Below, piece by piece: positions 19,358-28,063 of a stretch of 40,011 nt of DNA. The position numbers and the translations under genes were made by a program. The notes below the pieces were generated by a model, which was not told the DNA's origin, ran no database searches, and was given only the letters and a program-made list of their open reading frames with translations. The stretch is from Parvularcula maris. GTDB taxonomy: Bacteria; Pseudomonadota; Alphaproteobacteria; Caulobacterales; Parvularculaceae. The stretch lies in contig NZ_JANIBC010000020.1 of the NCBI RefSeq assembly GCF_024505085.1, forward strand, positions 1-40,011, in the 5' to 3' direction. Each line of letters starts with the position of its first letter. Within the stretch, counting starts at the first letter, position 1.

Positions 19358-20219
19358 TGCCCAGTGAACCCCAATCGAGAACAACGTAACCTTGTCCCGC
19401 TTCGGTGTCACTATCACGCAAGGAAATGGTAACCAAAAGCGCTCCCCGCCGCTCCCCGTCGCGATAGGCAGCGCCGATGATCCGCCAGGCTTCAACGTCC
19501 GAAGCGCCAGGGCTTTCAGGGGCTTGCTGCAGCTCCTCGGCTTCTTGCTCCGCCCTCGTGAACGCCCTCGCGCGGGCGGAGCTGGCCGCTGCTGCCCGTG
19601 GGCTTTCGGGAGGCGCTTGTTCCGTCTCGCTGCCTGGGCCTGAAGGTGCTGCCGCCCCCGCTCCTCCCCCCCAGACCGTCACTTCGGAGCGCAGCCGCCC
19701 GGCAGTCTCGGCATCGAGCCCTGCCACCGCATCGAGATCGAACAGGCTGAGGAAGACGCCGTTTCTCGGGGGCGCCAGGCCAAGCCGTTCGTACTCGGCG
19801 CTTTCCGCCCCGCCGGGGCGGGTCCGGTCGTCAGCGTCTCGCCAGTCCATAATACGAGCGGCGAGCGCAGCCCCGTCCTGCCGTTCAAGCCCCGTCAGTA
19901 ATTCCCGTAGCGGCGCCGCCTCCGCCTCGTTGAGATCGAGGCGGTCTGCGGCTTCGGGCTCGATCACGGTGAGAAGGGTGAGGTCGCCGAGCGTGGTGAC
20001 CAGGAACTCCTCCTCCCTCCGCCCTGCCAGCACTGCGGCGATGCCGATCTCGGCAGCGCTCCTGGCGCCCTGCTCCGTACGCGCCCGGTCGAGGACGGCG
20101 CTCGCGCTCTGCGCGGCGCTGCGCCCCTGGCGGGCCACGGCCACGGCCAGAAGACTCACCACCGCCAGGGCCAGCAGCACCATGACGAGCGCCGCGCCGC
20201 GCTGATTCCGATCTTTCAC
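19269..20219 (-). CDS. gspK: T2SS minor pseudopilin GspK
   Basis: The GTG at 20219 overlaps the gspJ stop (GTGA), with GGAGCG upstream. The prepilin signal is NQRG then AALVMVLLALAVVSLLAV; as in other GspK proteins the usual Glu at +5 is absent. The large periplasmic domain has the GspK-type helix-hairpin region (RIMDWRDADD; GVFLSLFDLDAVAGLDAETA) and an Ala/Pro/Ser/Gln-rich insert before the C-terminus. GspK caps the pseudopilus tip with GspI and GspJ. 316 residues. Confidence 0.88.
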   Translation of the reverse strand: MKDRNQRGAALVMVLLALAVVSLLAVAVARQGRSAAQSASAVLDRARTEQGARSAAEIGIAAVLAGRREEEFLVTTLGDLTLLTVIEPEAADRLDLNEAEAAPLRELLTGLERQDGAALAARIMDWRDADDRTRPGGAESAEYERLGLAPPRNGVFLSLFDLDAVAGLDAETAGRLRSEVTVWGGGAGAAAPSGPGSETEQAPPESPRAAAASSARARAFTRAEQEAEELQQAPESPGASDVEAWRIIGAAYRDGERRGALLVTISLRDSDTEAGQGYVVLDWGSLGNGYRLDEWEQSAGLAAGAAGSGRAALVDR

Positions 20220-20860
20220 TGGAAACGCTCCAGGACGCAGCGTGTGCCGTCTTCGAGGTTCAGGCAGAGCGGCTCGCGCGGCGGCATGACGGCGCTCAGC
20301 ATCGGGACCTCCCCCCCTTCGCAATCGCTGCAGAGCAGCACTCCGCGCGGGAGGGTCACTTCACCCTCCCACCGGTCGGTGATCTCGCCGCCGGGCGCCA
20401 TGAAGGCGAAGCGCATCCCGTCGGGCAGCGGCGCCACCTGCGAGTAGACCCCCTCGGCCTCCGCGTCCCCCGTCTCGAGATAGGAGGTGAGGCTAGATCT
20501 CGCGATCTGCAGCGTGTCCCCTCCCTCCCCCTCGGCAATGCTCAGCTCGTAGACGGTCAGGGCACCGTCGATCGGGGGGGCGTACGCGATAGTCGCAAAA
20601 GTGACCCTGTCGGCGGAGCCCTCGAAGACCACGGTCTCCCTGCCGCCCTCCTTTACCGTCAGCGGAACGGCGGAGGACAGGAGGCGGCCGGGGATCGTGC
20701 CTGCCACCATGGCCACGTCTAGCCGCTCTCCTGCCAGCGCTGCTCCCGAAAGCGCCCTTGCCTGCAGCCGCAGCTGCGCGGTGATCAGTACGGCGATCAT
20801 GCTCACCAGCACTAGGGAGACCAGCATCTCGACCAGTGTCAGGCCGCGAGCGTCAGCCAC
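20216..20860 (-). CDS. gspJ: T2SS minor pseudopilin GspJ
   Basis: GTG at 20860 overlaps the gspI stop by eight bases. The prepilin signal is DARG, then LTLVEMLVSLVLVSMIAVLI with Glu at +5. The beta-rich body ends with two Cys in CSDCEGG and two more near the end (LCLNLEDGTRCVLERFQ), so disulfides are possible; a DsbA-like gene is near. 214 residues. Tip pseudopilin of the T2SS. Confidence 0.87.
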   Translation of the reverse strand: MADARGLTLVEMLVSLVLVSMIAVLITAQLRLQARALSGAALAGERLDVAMVAGTIPGRLLSSAVPLTVKEGGRETVVFEGSADRVTFATIAYAPPIDGALTVYELSIAEGEGGDTLQIARSSLTSYLETGDAEAEGVYSQVAPLPDGMRFAFMAPGGEITDRWEGEVTLPRGVLLCSDCEGGEVPMLSAVMPPREPLCLNLEDGTRCVLERFQ

Positions 20861-21215
20861 CTGTCTGCCCTGCTCTATAGGACACCAGCGCAGGTCCCGG
20901 GGCGTCGCCGAAATAGACCTCCACCCGCAAGAGGCCCGTTGGCAGCACGGCCCCGTCCTCTCCGTAGGAGGCCTCGAACACATCCACCCGGTAGGGGATA
21001 CCGTCCTTCAAGGTTCCATTCATCGGCGTACGGACAACATCGTACCAGCTTAGAAGAAGCGCCGCCTCGGCGCTGCGCTCAGCTGCGAGACGCGACCGCT
21101 CCGCCGCCCGCAGCCCCGAGCCTGTCAGCTGCAGCGCTGCCGTCAGCCCAGCGGTGAGGATCGCCAGCGCGACCACCGCTTCGATCAGCGTGAAGCCTCG
21201 CTGGGGCGCTCTCAT
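20853..21215 (-). CDS. gspI: T2SS minor pseudopilin GspI
   Basis: ATG at 21215 overlaps the gspH stop (ATGA). Prepilin signal MRAPQRG then FTLIEAVVALAILTAGLTAA with Glu at +5. Short body of 120 residues typical for GspI, including LLLSWYDVVRTPMNG and VEVYFGD. It nucleates the pseudopilus tip with GspJ and GspK. Confidence 0.88.
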   Translation of the reverse strand: MRAPQRGFTLIEAVVALAILTAGLTAALQLTGSGLRAAERSRLAAERSAEAALLLSWYDVVRTPMNGTLKDGIPYRVDVFEASYGEDGAVLPTGLLRVEVYFGDAPGPALVSYRAGQTGG

Positions 21216-21658
21216 GCGGCCTCACCGATGGTGACCCGTCCGGTGAGCCAGTCCACCAGCACAGCCCTTCTGCCGATCACCACCGAGCCCCCCGTCGCCA
21301 TGCCGGAGGGGAGGAAGCGTAAGGAGACAAGGCCGTCATCCTGCATGGATGCTCCGGTAACGATCAGACCGGCGCTTGCGGGTAGCGAGAACGTCGTCCC
21401 GTCCGCCTTCACGACGAAAGCTGCCTCGACATCCACCAGCACTTCCGCAGGTGCTCCGCTGCGCAGGGCTTGGGCGCGGGCCTCTCTCAAAGCGGCCGCC
21501 ATCTCGAGAACGGCCGTCCGCTGGGACACCGCGCCGGCGGAGGGCCTCGAGGTGATCAGCATGGCGCCGAGAGCCAGCACCGCCAGCACCGCGACCAGCT
21601 CGAAAAGCGTCAAGCCTTTCTGCTTCCTATTCCGTGCGAAGGGTCGAGTAGCGCACAT
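21212..21658 (-). CDS. gspH: T2SS minor pseudopilin GspH
   Basis: The ATG at 21658 lies within the end of gspG, giving a 32-base overlap; no start codon is available closer to the prepilin signal. The signal is RKQKG then LTLFELVAVLAVLALGAMLI, with Glu at +5. The body has MAAALREARAQALRSGAPAE, the usual GspH/FimT helix end, and a beta domain ending VLVDWLTGRVTIGE. 148 residues. Confidence 0.86.
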   Translation of the reverse strand: MCATRPFARNRKQKGLTLFELVAVLAVLALGAMLITSRPSAGAVSQRTAVLEMAAALREARAQALRSGAPAEVLVDVEAAFVVKADGTTFSLPASAGLIVTGASMQDDGLVSLRFLPSGMATGGSVVIGRRAVLVDWLTGRVTIGEAA

Positions 21659-22076
21659 CGGCCGCGTCGCCTTCCCCGCCCTCGGCATCGTCCGAGCCGA
21701 GGGTGTAGATGTCGTACGGAATGCCGGTCGAGCTGGTGCGGTAGCGGTACTCTCGCTTCCAGGGGTCCAGGGGCAGCTCCGCCTTGCCGAGGTAAGGCCC
21801 GTCCCAGCCCTGGGCGCCCCCTGCCGGGGCCTTCACCAGCGCCTCCAGCCCCTCCTGCTCGGTGGGGTAGCGGCCCATATCCACGTTGTAGAGTTCGAGC
21901 GCGGTCGAGAGCTGCTCGATCTGGGTGCGGGCGGTGCCCGAGCGGGCCTTGCCGAGATAGCCCGTAACCCTTGGTGCGATCAGGCTGGCAAGCAGCGCCA
22001 GGATGACCAGCACCACAAGAAGCTCCACCAGCGTGAAGCCGCCCTGCCTGCGTGACCGTTCGTCTTGATACGTCAT
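21627..22076 (-). CDS. gspG: T2SS major pseudopilin GspG
   Basis: ATG at 22076 overlaps the gspF stop (ATGA). Prepilin signal RRQGG then FTLVELLVVLVILALLASLI with Glu at +5. The C-terminal domain has the strongly conserved GspG pattern: YNVDMGRYPTEQEGLEALV, WDGPYLGKAELPLDPW and a late acidic loop that binds calcium in the family. 149 residues. Main subunit of the pseudopilus; a GspO peptidase needed to process it is not in this window. Confidence 0.95.
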   Translation of the reverse strand: MTYQDERSRRQGGFTLVELLVVLVILALLASLIAPRVTGYLGKARSGTARTQIEQLSTALELYNVDMGRYPTEQEGLEALVKAPAGGAQGWDGPYLGKAELPLDPWKREYRYRTSSTGIPYDIYTLGSDDAEGGEGDAADVRYSTLRTE

Positions 22077-23287
22077 AGAACCCCCGACTGCGCCGCGAAC
22101 ACCGCTACCAGGACCGAGCCCACGACGCCGCCGACCATAACGCCGAGGATGAGGATCAGGCAAGGTTCGAGGAGTGCCAGCACCCGCTTCAGCGCCTCGT
22201 CGAACTCCGCCTCGTAGCGTTCGGACATATAGGCGAAGATGTCGCCGAGCTGACCCAGCGCCTCGCCCACCTCGACCGTCTGCGCGATCCGCTCCGGGAA
22301 GACAGGCTCCTCGCGGATGGCAGAGGAGAGGCTGCTTCCGCCTTTCAACTCACCGGCGATCCGGTCGAGGGCCGGGGCGTAGGGACCGCCCGCGACATCA
22401 CGGGAAAGAGCCACTGAGGAGAGAAGCGGCAGCCCGCCCTTGGCGCAAAGAGAGAGGGTGAAGGAGAACCGCGACAGGGCCAGAAGGTGCGCCAGGTTCC
22501 CCGCGATCGGCAGCCGGTAGGTGAGATCGCGCCTAACACCCCTGGCCCAATCGCTTCGCCATAGCAGGCCGACGAGACCGGCCAGCGCTGCCGCAGCGAT
22601 CAGCACGATGATGCCGTGCTCGCGCAGTCCTCTGGAGAGGGAGAAGAGAAAATCCGTATGCCACGCCAGGTCCGGCACCCCCTCCAGCAGCGCCTCGAAC
22701 TCCGGCAGTACAAAGAGAAGCAGCCCTACCACCGCCAGCACCGTGACGATCACCAGGATGATCGGGTAGATGAGCGCTGTCACCGCGGATCTGGCGATCT
22801 GGTTCATCCGTACCAGGTAGCGGCCAAGCTCCGTCAGGACCTCGGCGAGCTGTCCGGAACTCTCTCCCGAGCGCACCAGCCCGATATAGAGCGGCGAGAA
22901 GAGCGCCTCGTGCCTTGACAGCGCCGCAGAGAGCGCCTGGCCGCCTTCGAGCCCCGCTTCGCTCTCCTCGAGAGCGGCACTGAGCGCAGGATGGCTGGTC
23001 ATGCGCCTTGCCAGGGGCAACGCCTTGCTGAGCGGGACGCCCGCCCCGATCAGCGCCGCGAGCTGCCCGGTGAACTGAGCCCGGTCGTCGGTCAGGCTGG
23101 TCCGCTGCAGTTTGAACCTGGAGCCGCCTGCGCGCGGGCTCTTCGGCGCGGTAGCCGAGCCAATGGTGGTGGGCAGCTCGCCTTTCTCCACCACTAGCGA
23201 GAAGGCGTGGTCGCGGTCGCGCGCAGCCACCGTGCCCGCCACGGGTTCGCCGCTTCTTGTCACGGCCTTGTAGGCGAACTCAGGCAT
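22073..23287 (-). CDS. gspF: T2SS inner-membrane platform protein GspF
   Basis: Starts with ATG at 23287, two bases after gspE. 404 residues with the usual GspF layout: N-terminal MPEFAYKAVTRSGEPVAGTV, two duplicated cytoplasmic four-helix domains (FTGQLAALIGAGVPLSKAL; SFTLSLCAKGGLPLLSSV) and three membrane helices. The motif LVRSGESSGQLAEVL and its second copy VEVGEALGQLGDIF are clear. It is the polytopic core of the assembly platform and contacts GspE. Confidence 0.96.
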   Translation of the reverse strand: MPEFAYKAVTRSGEPVAGTVAARDRDHAFSLVVEKGELPTTIGSATAPKSPRAGGSRFKLQRTSLTDDRAQFTGQLAALIGAGVPLSKALPLARRMTSHPALSAALEESEAGLEGGQALSAALSRHEALFSPLYIGLVRSGESSGQLAEVLTELGRYLVRMNQIARSAVTALIYPIILVIVTVLAVVGLLLFVLPEFEALLEGVPDLAWHTDFLFSLSRGLREHGIIVLIAAAALAGLVGLLWRSDWARGVRRDLTYRLPIAGNLAHLLALSRFSFTLSLCAKGGLPLLSSVALSRDVAGGPYAPALDRIAGELKGGSSLSSAIREEPVFPERIAQTVEVGEALGQLGDIFAYMSERYEAEFDEALKRVLALLEPCLILILGVMVGGVVGSVLVAVFAAQSGVL

Positions 23288-23289
23288 GC

Positions 23290-24999
23290 CTAGCCGTGCA
23301 CCCTCGTCACCCGCACCACTTCCTCGAGCGAGGTGATGCCCATCAGGGCCTTGTCCACGCCCTCTTCCTGAAGCGTCCGCATACCGCTTTTCTTGGCTGC
23401 TGCAGCCAGGGCCGTCGCATCGGTCCGGCTGAGCATGAGGTTGCGCAGCGCGTCGTCCACCACCAGCAGCTCGAAGATGCCGGTGCGCCCCTGATAGCCC
23501 CGGTTCTGGCAGTGCTTGCAGCCGACCGCTCGGTAAAGGGGCCTTCCGCCTTTCTCGAGGCCAAAGCGGTCGCGCACGGCCTTGGACGGTTCATAGGGCT
23601 CGCGGCAGTGCTCGCAGAGGCGGCGCACCAGACGCTGCCCCACCACACCGTTGAGGGTGGAGGCCAGAAGATAGTCGTCCACCCCCATATCGGTCAGCCG
23701 CGTAACCGCGCTCGCCGCATCGTTCGTGTGCAGCGTGGAGTAGACGAGGTGGCCGGTCAGCGCGGCCTGGACGGCAATCGTTGCCGTCTCGATGTCCCGT
23801 GTCTCGCCGATCATGATGACGTCCGGGTCCTGACGGACGATGGCGCGCAGCACGCGGGCGAAGTCCAGGCCGATCTCGGGCTTCACCTGCACCTGGGCGA
23901 TGCGGTCGAGCTGGTACTCGATAGGGTCCTCGACGGTGACCACCTTCTCGTTGATCGAGTCCGTCTCGCGCAGGAGGGCGTAGAGGGTCGTGGTCTTGCC
24001 CGAGCCCGTGGCGCCGGTGGAGAGGAAGATGCCGTGCCTCGTCCTCAGCACGTCACGGAGCCTGGCCTTGGTCACCTCCGACATGCCGAGTTCGGAGAGC
24101 CCCACCGGCCCCTCGTCCTGGCGCAGGAGGCGGATGGTCATGGCCTCGCCGTGCAGGGTGGGCAGCGTTGCCACGCGCAGATCGAGATCGCGGCCGGTGA
24201 TGACCGTCCTGATCCGGCCGTCCTGGGCCATGCGCCGCTCGGCGATGTCGAGATCCGCCACGAGCTTGAGCCGCGATACCACCGGCGCGCCCATGGAGAG
24301 TGGCAGCGTCTGCTGGTCGTAGAGCACCCCGTCGATGCGGTAGCGGACGACGAGCCCCTGCTCATAGGGTTCAAGATGAATGTCCGAGGCCGAAAGGGTC
24401 ACGGCGCGCGAGAGGATCGTGTTCACGGTACGGATGACCGGTACTTCCCGGCTGGTGTCGATCAGCCGTCTGGCCACCTCATCGTCGGTGCCGCTCAGAA
24501 GGGCAGCGGAGACATCCTCCTCACCCTCCGGCTGCGCACCGCGCTTGAGAAGATCGAGCGCCGCCTCGGCGTCGCCATGCGCGATAACGGCTATGTCGAT
24601 CTTCAGGCCCGAGGCGGCCTCCATGGCCTCCACGGTAAACCGGTCCGTCGGGTCCACCATGGCGAGCTGCAGGGAGGTCTCGGTCCTCTTGATGGGGACC
24701 ACCATGGCGTCTTCGAGAAAGGTCATCGGCACCCGGCCGTCAAGCGGGTCGCCATCAGGCATGTCCGCCGCCCCCAGGAGGGGAAGCCCGAGACCTTGAG
24801 AGAGATGCCTGGCCATGGCGTCGTCGCTGAGGAGGCCGAGCTTCAGAATGACCGCGGCGGGATCCTGCCCGGTCTGCTTGGATGCCGTCTCGATGCGCTG
24901 CAGCTCGTGGGTGCTGAGCGCACCCGTGGCCTCCAGCACCCTGATCAGCTCACTCGTCTCGCCTCCGGCACCCTCGCCGGCAAACGCCCCATCTGCCAT
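23290..24999 (-). CDS. gspE: T2SS assembly ATPase GspE
   Basis: The ATG at 24999 follows GGAAGGTGG; an upstream in-frame extension to 25062 lacks coding character. 569 residues: N-terminal N1E/MshEN-like domain (TGQDPAAVILKLGLLSDDAMARH), then the ATPase core with Walker A GATGSGKTTT, Asp box and Walker B DPDVIMIGETRD, His box (STLHTNDAASAVTRL), and the zinc tetracysteine pair CEHC and CKHC typical of GspE. First gene of the operon that runs to 9863. It powers pseudopilus growth in the cytoplasm. Confidence 0.97.
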   Translation of the reverse strand: MADGAFAGEGAGGETSELIRVLEATGALSTHELQRIETASKQTGQDPAAVILKLGLLSDDAMARHLSQGLGLPLLGAADMPDGDPLDGRVPMTFLEDAMVVPIKRTETSLQLAMVDPTDRFTVEAMEAASGLKIDIAVIAHGDAEAALDLLKRGAQPEGEEDVSAALLSGTDDEVARRLIDTSREVPVIRTVNTILSRAVTLSASDIHLEPYEQGLVVRYRIDGVLYDQQTLPLSMGAPVVSRLKLVADLDIAERRMAQDGRIRTVITGRDLDLRVATLPTLHGEAMTIRLLRQDEGPVGLSELGMSEVTKARLRDVLRTRHGIFLSTGATGSGKTTTLYALLRETDSINEKVVTVEDPIEYQLDRIAQVQVKPEIGLDFARVLRAIVRQDPDVIMIGETRDIETATIAVQAALTGHLVYSTLHTNDAASAVTRLTDMGVDDYLLASTLNGVVGQRLVRRLCEHCREPYEPSKAVRDRFGLEKGGRPLYRAVGCKHCQNRGYQGRTGIFELLVVDDALRNLMLSRTDATALAAAAKKSGMRTLQEEGVDKALMGITSLEEVVRVTRVHG

Positions 25000-25088
25000 G
25001 GCCCACCTTCCAATATTGAAGCCTACCACGATTTCTGACAGACCAGAAAGGAGGAAACCCAAGAAGGTTGCCGGAGGGGGCAGTGCAG
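25000..25088. promoter_or_regulatory. Divergent promoter region between gspE and the dsbA-like gene
   Basis: Only 89 bases separate the two starts, so both promoters must be here or overlap the coding ends. It contains ribosome sites for both genes (GGAAGGTGG on minus, GGAGGGGG on plus) and a CAATATTG palindrome at 25010-25017. No clear -35/-10 pair was found. Confidence 0.45.
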
Positions 25089-25730
25089 ATGAAGAAGACG
25101 CTTCTCGCCGCGTTGGTGCTGACTGCGGCGCTGACGGATGGGGCCGCAGCGCAGAGCCAGGAAGCCATGAGGCGTGCCGCCGCGCTTCAGACCTATGCCG
25201 ACTACATCACCGGCGACGAGCGGGCGCCCGAGATCGGCAAGCAGGGCTCCGAGCGCGTCATCGTCGAGTTCTTCGACTATCGCTGCGGCTTCTGCCGCAT
25301 GAACTATGAGCGCGTGGCGGAACTGGTCGAGAAGGACGAGCGCATTCGCGTGGTCTACAAGCCGCTGCCCATCCTCGATCCGGTGTCGGGCCCGAAGCTC
25401 TCGAAACTAGCCGCGACCATGGCCGTCGCCGCCCAGGCCGAGGGCGATTTCAGCAAGTACCACGACCACCTGATGCGCCGGCGCGGCCCGTTCACCGAGG
25501 AGCTGATCGTGGAGGCGGCCACTCAAGCCGGGCTCTCCGCCGAAGCCATTGAGAAGGCCCGCACGGACGAGGCCATTGCGGGTTATCTGGAGGAGGTCGC
25601 CACCCTGGCCGAGCTTCTCAGCATCGACGGCACCCCCGCCTATGTCATCGCAGGCAGCGTCTATCGCGGCGCCATCCGTCCGGATGTGATGAGCGCGGCC
25701 CTCGACCGCGCCGAAGCGACCTCGCGCTAG
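25089..25730 (+). CDS. Periplasmic DsbA-family thiol-disulfide oxidoreductase
   Basis: ATG at 25089 after GGAGGGGG with an 8-base gap; an in-frame TTG at 25068 gives a poorer signal peptide. Signal peptide MKKTLLAALVLTAALTDGAAAQ. The thioredoxin fold has active site FFDYRCGFCR (Cys66, Cys69) and the cis-Pro loop GTPAYVIAG. The helical insert and size (213 aa) fit the DsbA/Com1-like family (thioredoxin_4). It should oxidise or reshuffle disulfides in periplasmic proteins, which may include Cys-rich T2SS substrates and GspJ. Divergent from gspE. Confidence 0.9.
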   Translation: MKKTLLAALVLTAALTDGAAAQSQEAMRRAAALQTYADYITGDERAPEIGKQGSERVIVEFFDYRCGFCRMNYERVAELVEKDERIRVVYKPLPILDPVSGPKLSKLAATMAVAAQAEGDFSKYHDHLMRRRGPFTEELIVEAATQAGLSAEAIEKARTDEAIAGYLEEVATLAELLSIDGTPAYVIAGSVYRGAIRPDVMSAALDRAEATSR

Positions 25731-25862
25731 TCCCTGAGCGGCTGCGCGCCGCCAAGATCAATGCCGAACATGTGCTCCTGTCGCGTTGCCTGAATGAAGG
25801 CTTTTCCTCGAAGTCTGTTGCGTTTTGTGGGGACGTTAGGTGTTGGGTAGTAGCGTCGGGAG

Positions 25863-26513
25863 ATGGTCGGTGCTGCTACGTTCTCGCCAGGAAAGGCCTT
25901 CGCCGTGACGGCGATAGAGCTGGTGGAAGACGGCTACGAGGTCGAGCTTGAGGATCGGCGCAAGGAGGGGTCGTGTCCGGCTTGTGGCAGCTGCTCGGTG
26001 CGCTCCTATGGCTGGCATCGGCGGACCCTTCAGGATCTACCGATTGCTGGGAGGGCTGTAAGGCATCGCGTGGCTCTGCGTCGTTGGAGCTGCGCGAACG
26101 AGCAATGCAGTCGCCGCACGTTCACCCAGGCGGATGTGACCGTCTTCCAGCGCTACAGCCGACGCACCCTCCGCTTCAACGACATCGTCTTGCACATGGG
26201 ACGAGCTCTGAGCGGCCTCCTAGCGGAATGCTTCTTCGAGCGCCTCGGGCTCTCGATCAACGACGACACGGTCGTCAGGCACCTGTCTCGCGAGACCGAG
26301 GAGAAGAAGGAAGGTCCGCCACCTCGTGTCGTCGGCATCGACGACTGGGCGTGGAAGAAGCAGCATTCCTATGGGACCATCATGCTGAATGTTGAGAGGA
26401 ACACTGTCATCGATGTTATCAAGAATGAGGACGGCCAGTTTGCGATGCCCTCACCTGCCAGCCTGATGTATAGATGCCTTGGCCTGACAAGAGGCTTGTT
26501 CCTCCAGTCCTAG
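25863..26513 (+). pseudogene. ISL3-family transposase, 3' half lost
   Basis: The N-terminal zinc ribbon (CPACGSCS... with WSCANEQCSRRTF), the helix-turn-helix part (LGLSINDDTVVRHLSRETEE) and the start of the catalytic domain (VVGIDDWAWKKQHSYGTIM) are intact and match ISL3-family transposases. Family homology stops after about residue 188 (NTVIDVI, near 26430); the last 29 residues are unrelated and end at a stop. A full family member is about 400-550 residues, so most of the DDE domain is missing. The left inverted repeat could not be identified. The break marks the left edge of the accessory island. Confidence 0.82.
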
Positions 26514-26866
26514 CATAGCGGTCAACGTCAGCTCGTGTCTGCAGTAGGCGTCTAGACTACGGATGTCGCCGGGCGCTGCCCGGCAGGGGACGCGCCGCGC
26601 GGCGGCGCGACTTTGTTGACGCCTTTCCCTGACGAGGTCGGGGGGCCGGACGCTCGATCCGGCTACCGGAGGCGGTCGGTCCGCAACCTGTTTCGGGACT
26701 AGGGCATGTTGGTGGTATGAGTTCTCCTACGAAACAGGTCCGTCGTTTCTGTCAGTCTACGTTTCTTTTCGTCTGACTTGCTGACCGTCTCCTCGCCTCC
26801 GGTTTCCGGCGCTTACCGGTCCCCCGCCTCGCGGGGGAAAGGATGCGAGCGGAGAGGAGAGAGAGC
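26514..26866. repeat. Hairpin-rich leader upstream of ardC
   Basis: No gene. It contains perfect stem-loops: GCCGGGC-GCT-GCCCGGC (26568-26584), CGCGCCGC-GCG-GCGGCGCG (26591-26609), the 10-base inverted repeat ACCTGTTTCG (26686-26695) with CGAAACAGGT (26730-26739), and CCCCCGC-CTC-GCGGGGG (26821-26837). The 12-mer GGACGCGCCGCG at 26588-26599 recurs at 32507-32518 in another leader. A purine-rich ribosome site directly precedes the ATG at 26867. Confidence 0.6.
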
Positions 26867-28063
26867 ATGGGTCAGAGAACCCCGAAGAAAGGCGCTAACG
26901 GAAAGGCCCGAGGCGCAAAGCGGCGGGACCTTTATCAGGAGGTCACCGACCGGATTATTGGCCAGCTGGAAGCGGGCACTTTCCCTTGGGTGCAGCCTTG
27001 GGACGGCAAGGCTGCAGGCCCGAGCGTGGGGCTTCCCCGAAACGCTTCGACCGCCAAAAGCTATTCGGGGATGAACATCCTGCTCATGTGGGGCGCGACC
27101 TTCGAGCGGGGGTTCCCTTCCCTCGACTTCCTCACCTTCAAGCAGGCGTTGGCCCTTGGCGGGGCCGTCAGGAAGGGCGAACGCGGGAGCACCGTGGTCT
27201 ACGCCGACCGCTTCACGCCGGAAAGCGAGAAAGAGAAAGCCCGCGAGAGCGGCGAGGCCGCGCGGGAGGTGGCTTTCTTGAAGCGTTACACCGTGTTTCA
27301 TGTGAGCCAGTGCGACGGCTTGCCGGACGATCTTCTGACGGGCGGTGCGCCCCTGCCCGAGCGGCAGGCGATCCCCCGGGCCGAGGCATTGATCAAAGCA
27401 ACCGGCGCAGACTTCCGCATCGGCGGCGGGCGGGCCTACTACGCTCCCGGCCCGGACTTCATTCAGGTCCCGCCGCAACCGGCCTTCCGGGAACAGAACA
27501 ACTACTACCGCACCTGCTTTCACGAGCTAGGCCATTGGACCGGCCATGCCTCGCGGCTGGACCGCAACCTCACCACCTCGTTCGGTACCACGGACTATGC
27601 CCGCGAGGAACTGGTGCGGCGCCTTCTCGCCTTGAAGGAACTTGCGAAAGAGGACCGGCTGCCGAAGGAGTGCACCGACGGCATTCCCGTACGGCTCGGC
27701 AGCAAGGATCAAGCCCGGCAGGCCTCGCTATCGGCTGGCCTCACCCATCGCGGCTTCCACCCCGCCGAGGAGTACCGGCAGTTCGCGCGGCTTCTGGAGG
27801 ATGGGAAGACGGTATCCAAAATCGCCAAGACCTATTCGGTTGCCGAGCGCGAAGTGGAGAAGCGCCTGAAGCTGGCCCGGCTCGCGCCGCCGATCTTCGA
27901 TGCCTTTGCTAGGGACGTGATCACCATCGAGCAGGCACAGGCCTTCGCCCTCACCGACGATCACGACCGTCAGATGGCGCTACTGGAGCCCCACGGCTTC
28001 GACATCGGAGCCCACGCCATCAGGCGGCCTCACAGAAGGCGAGATGCCCGCCACGGACAGTGA
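26867..28063 (+). CDS. ardC: ArdC antirestriction protein fused in frame to part of ParB
   Basis: The ATG at 26867 has a GGAGAGGAGAGAG site. Residues 1-250 are ArdC: N-terminal ssDNA-binding DUF1738 domain (DLYQEVTDRIIGQLEAGTFPW) and a metalloprotease part with HELGHWTGH (219-227) and REELV (246-250), where the third zinc ligand is expected. At about 27617 the sequence switches without a stop to the middle of a KorB/ParB-like partition protein (RRLLALKELAKEDRLPKE; HPAEEYRQFARLL; helix-turn-helix SKIAKTYSVAEREVEKRLKLAR). The C-terminal end of ArdC and the N-terminal end of ParB are gone, as expected from a deletion between adjacent genes. The last ten residues are out of frame. It could still make a chimeric protein; whether it is active is unknown. 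Confidence 0.8.
   Translation: MGQRTPKKGANGKARGAKRRDLYQEVTDRIIGQLEAGTFPWVQPWDGKAAGPSVGLPRNASTAKSYSGMNILLMWGATFERGFPSLDFLTFKQALALGGAVRKGERGSTVVYADRFTPESEKEKARESGEAAREVAFLKRYTVFHVSQCDGLPDDLLTGGAPLPERQAIPRAEALIKATGADFRIGGGRAYYAPGPDFIQVPPQPAFREQNNYYRTCFHELGHWTGHASRLDRNLTTSFGTTDYAREELVRRLLALKELAKEDRLPKECTDGIPVRLGSKDQARQASLSAGLTHRGFHPAEEYRQFARLLEDGKTVSKIAKTYSVAEREVEKRLKLARLAPPIFDAFARDVITIEQAQAFALTDDHDRQMALLEPHGFDIGAHAIRRPHRRRDARHGQ

Noticed and set aside
23257-25038. 593-codon plus-strand open frame
   Set aside because: Antisense to gspE, which has all ATPase motifs.
25738-25752. Hairpin GCGGC-TGCGC-GCCGC after the dsbA-like gene as terminator
   Set aside because: Only a 5-base stem and no T-run; common by chance at this GC content.
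26986-27912. 308-codon alternative frame within ardC
   Set aside because: Overlaps the ArdC-ParB frame completely; Arg/Gly/Pro-rich shadow.
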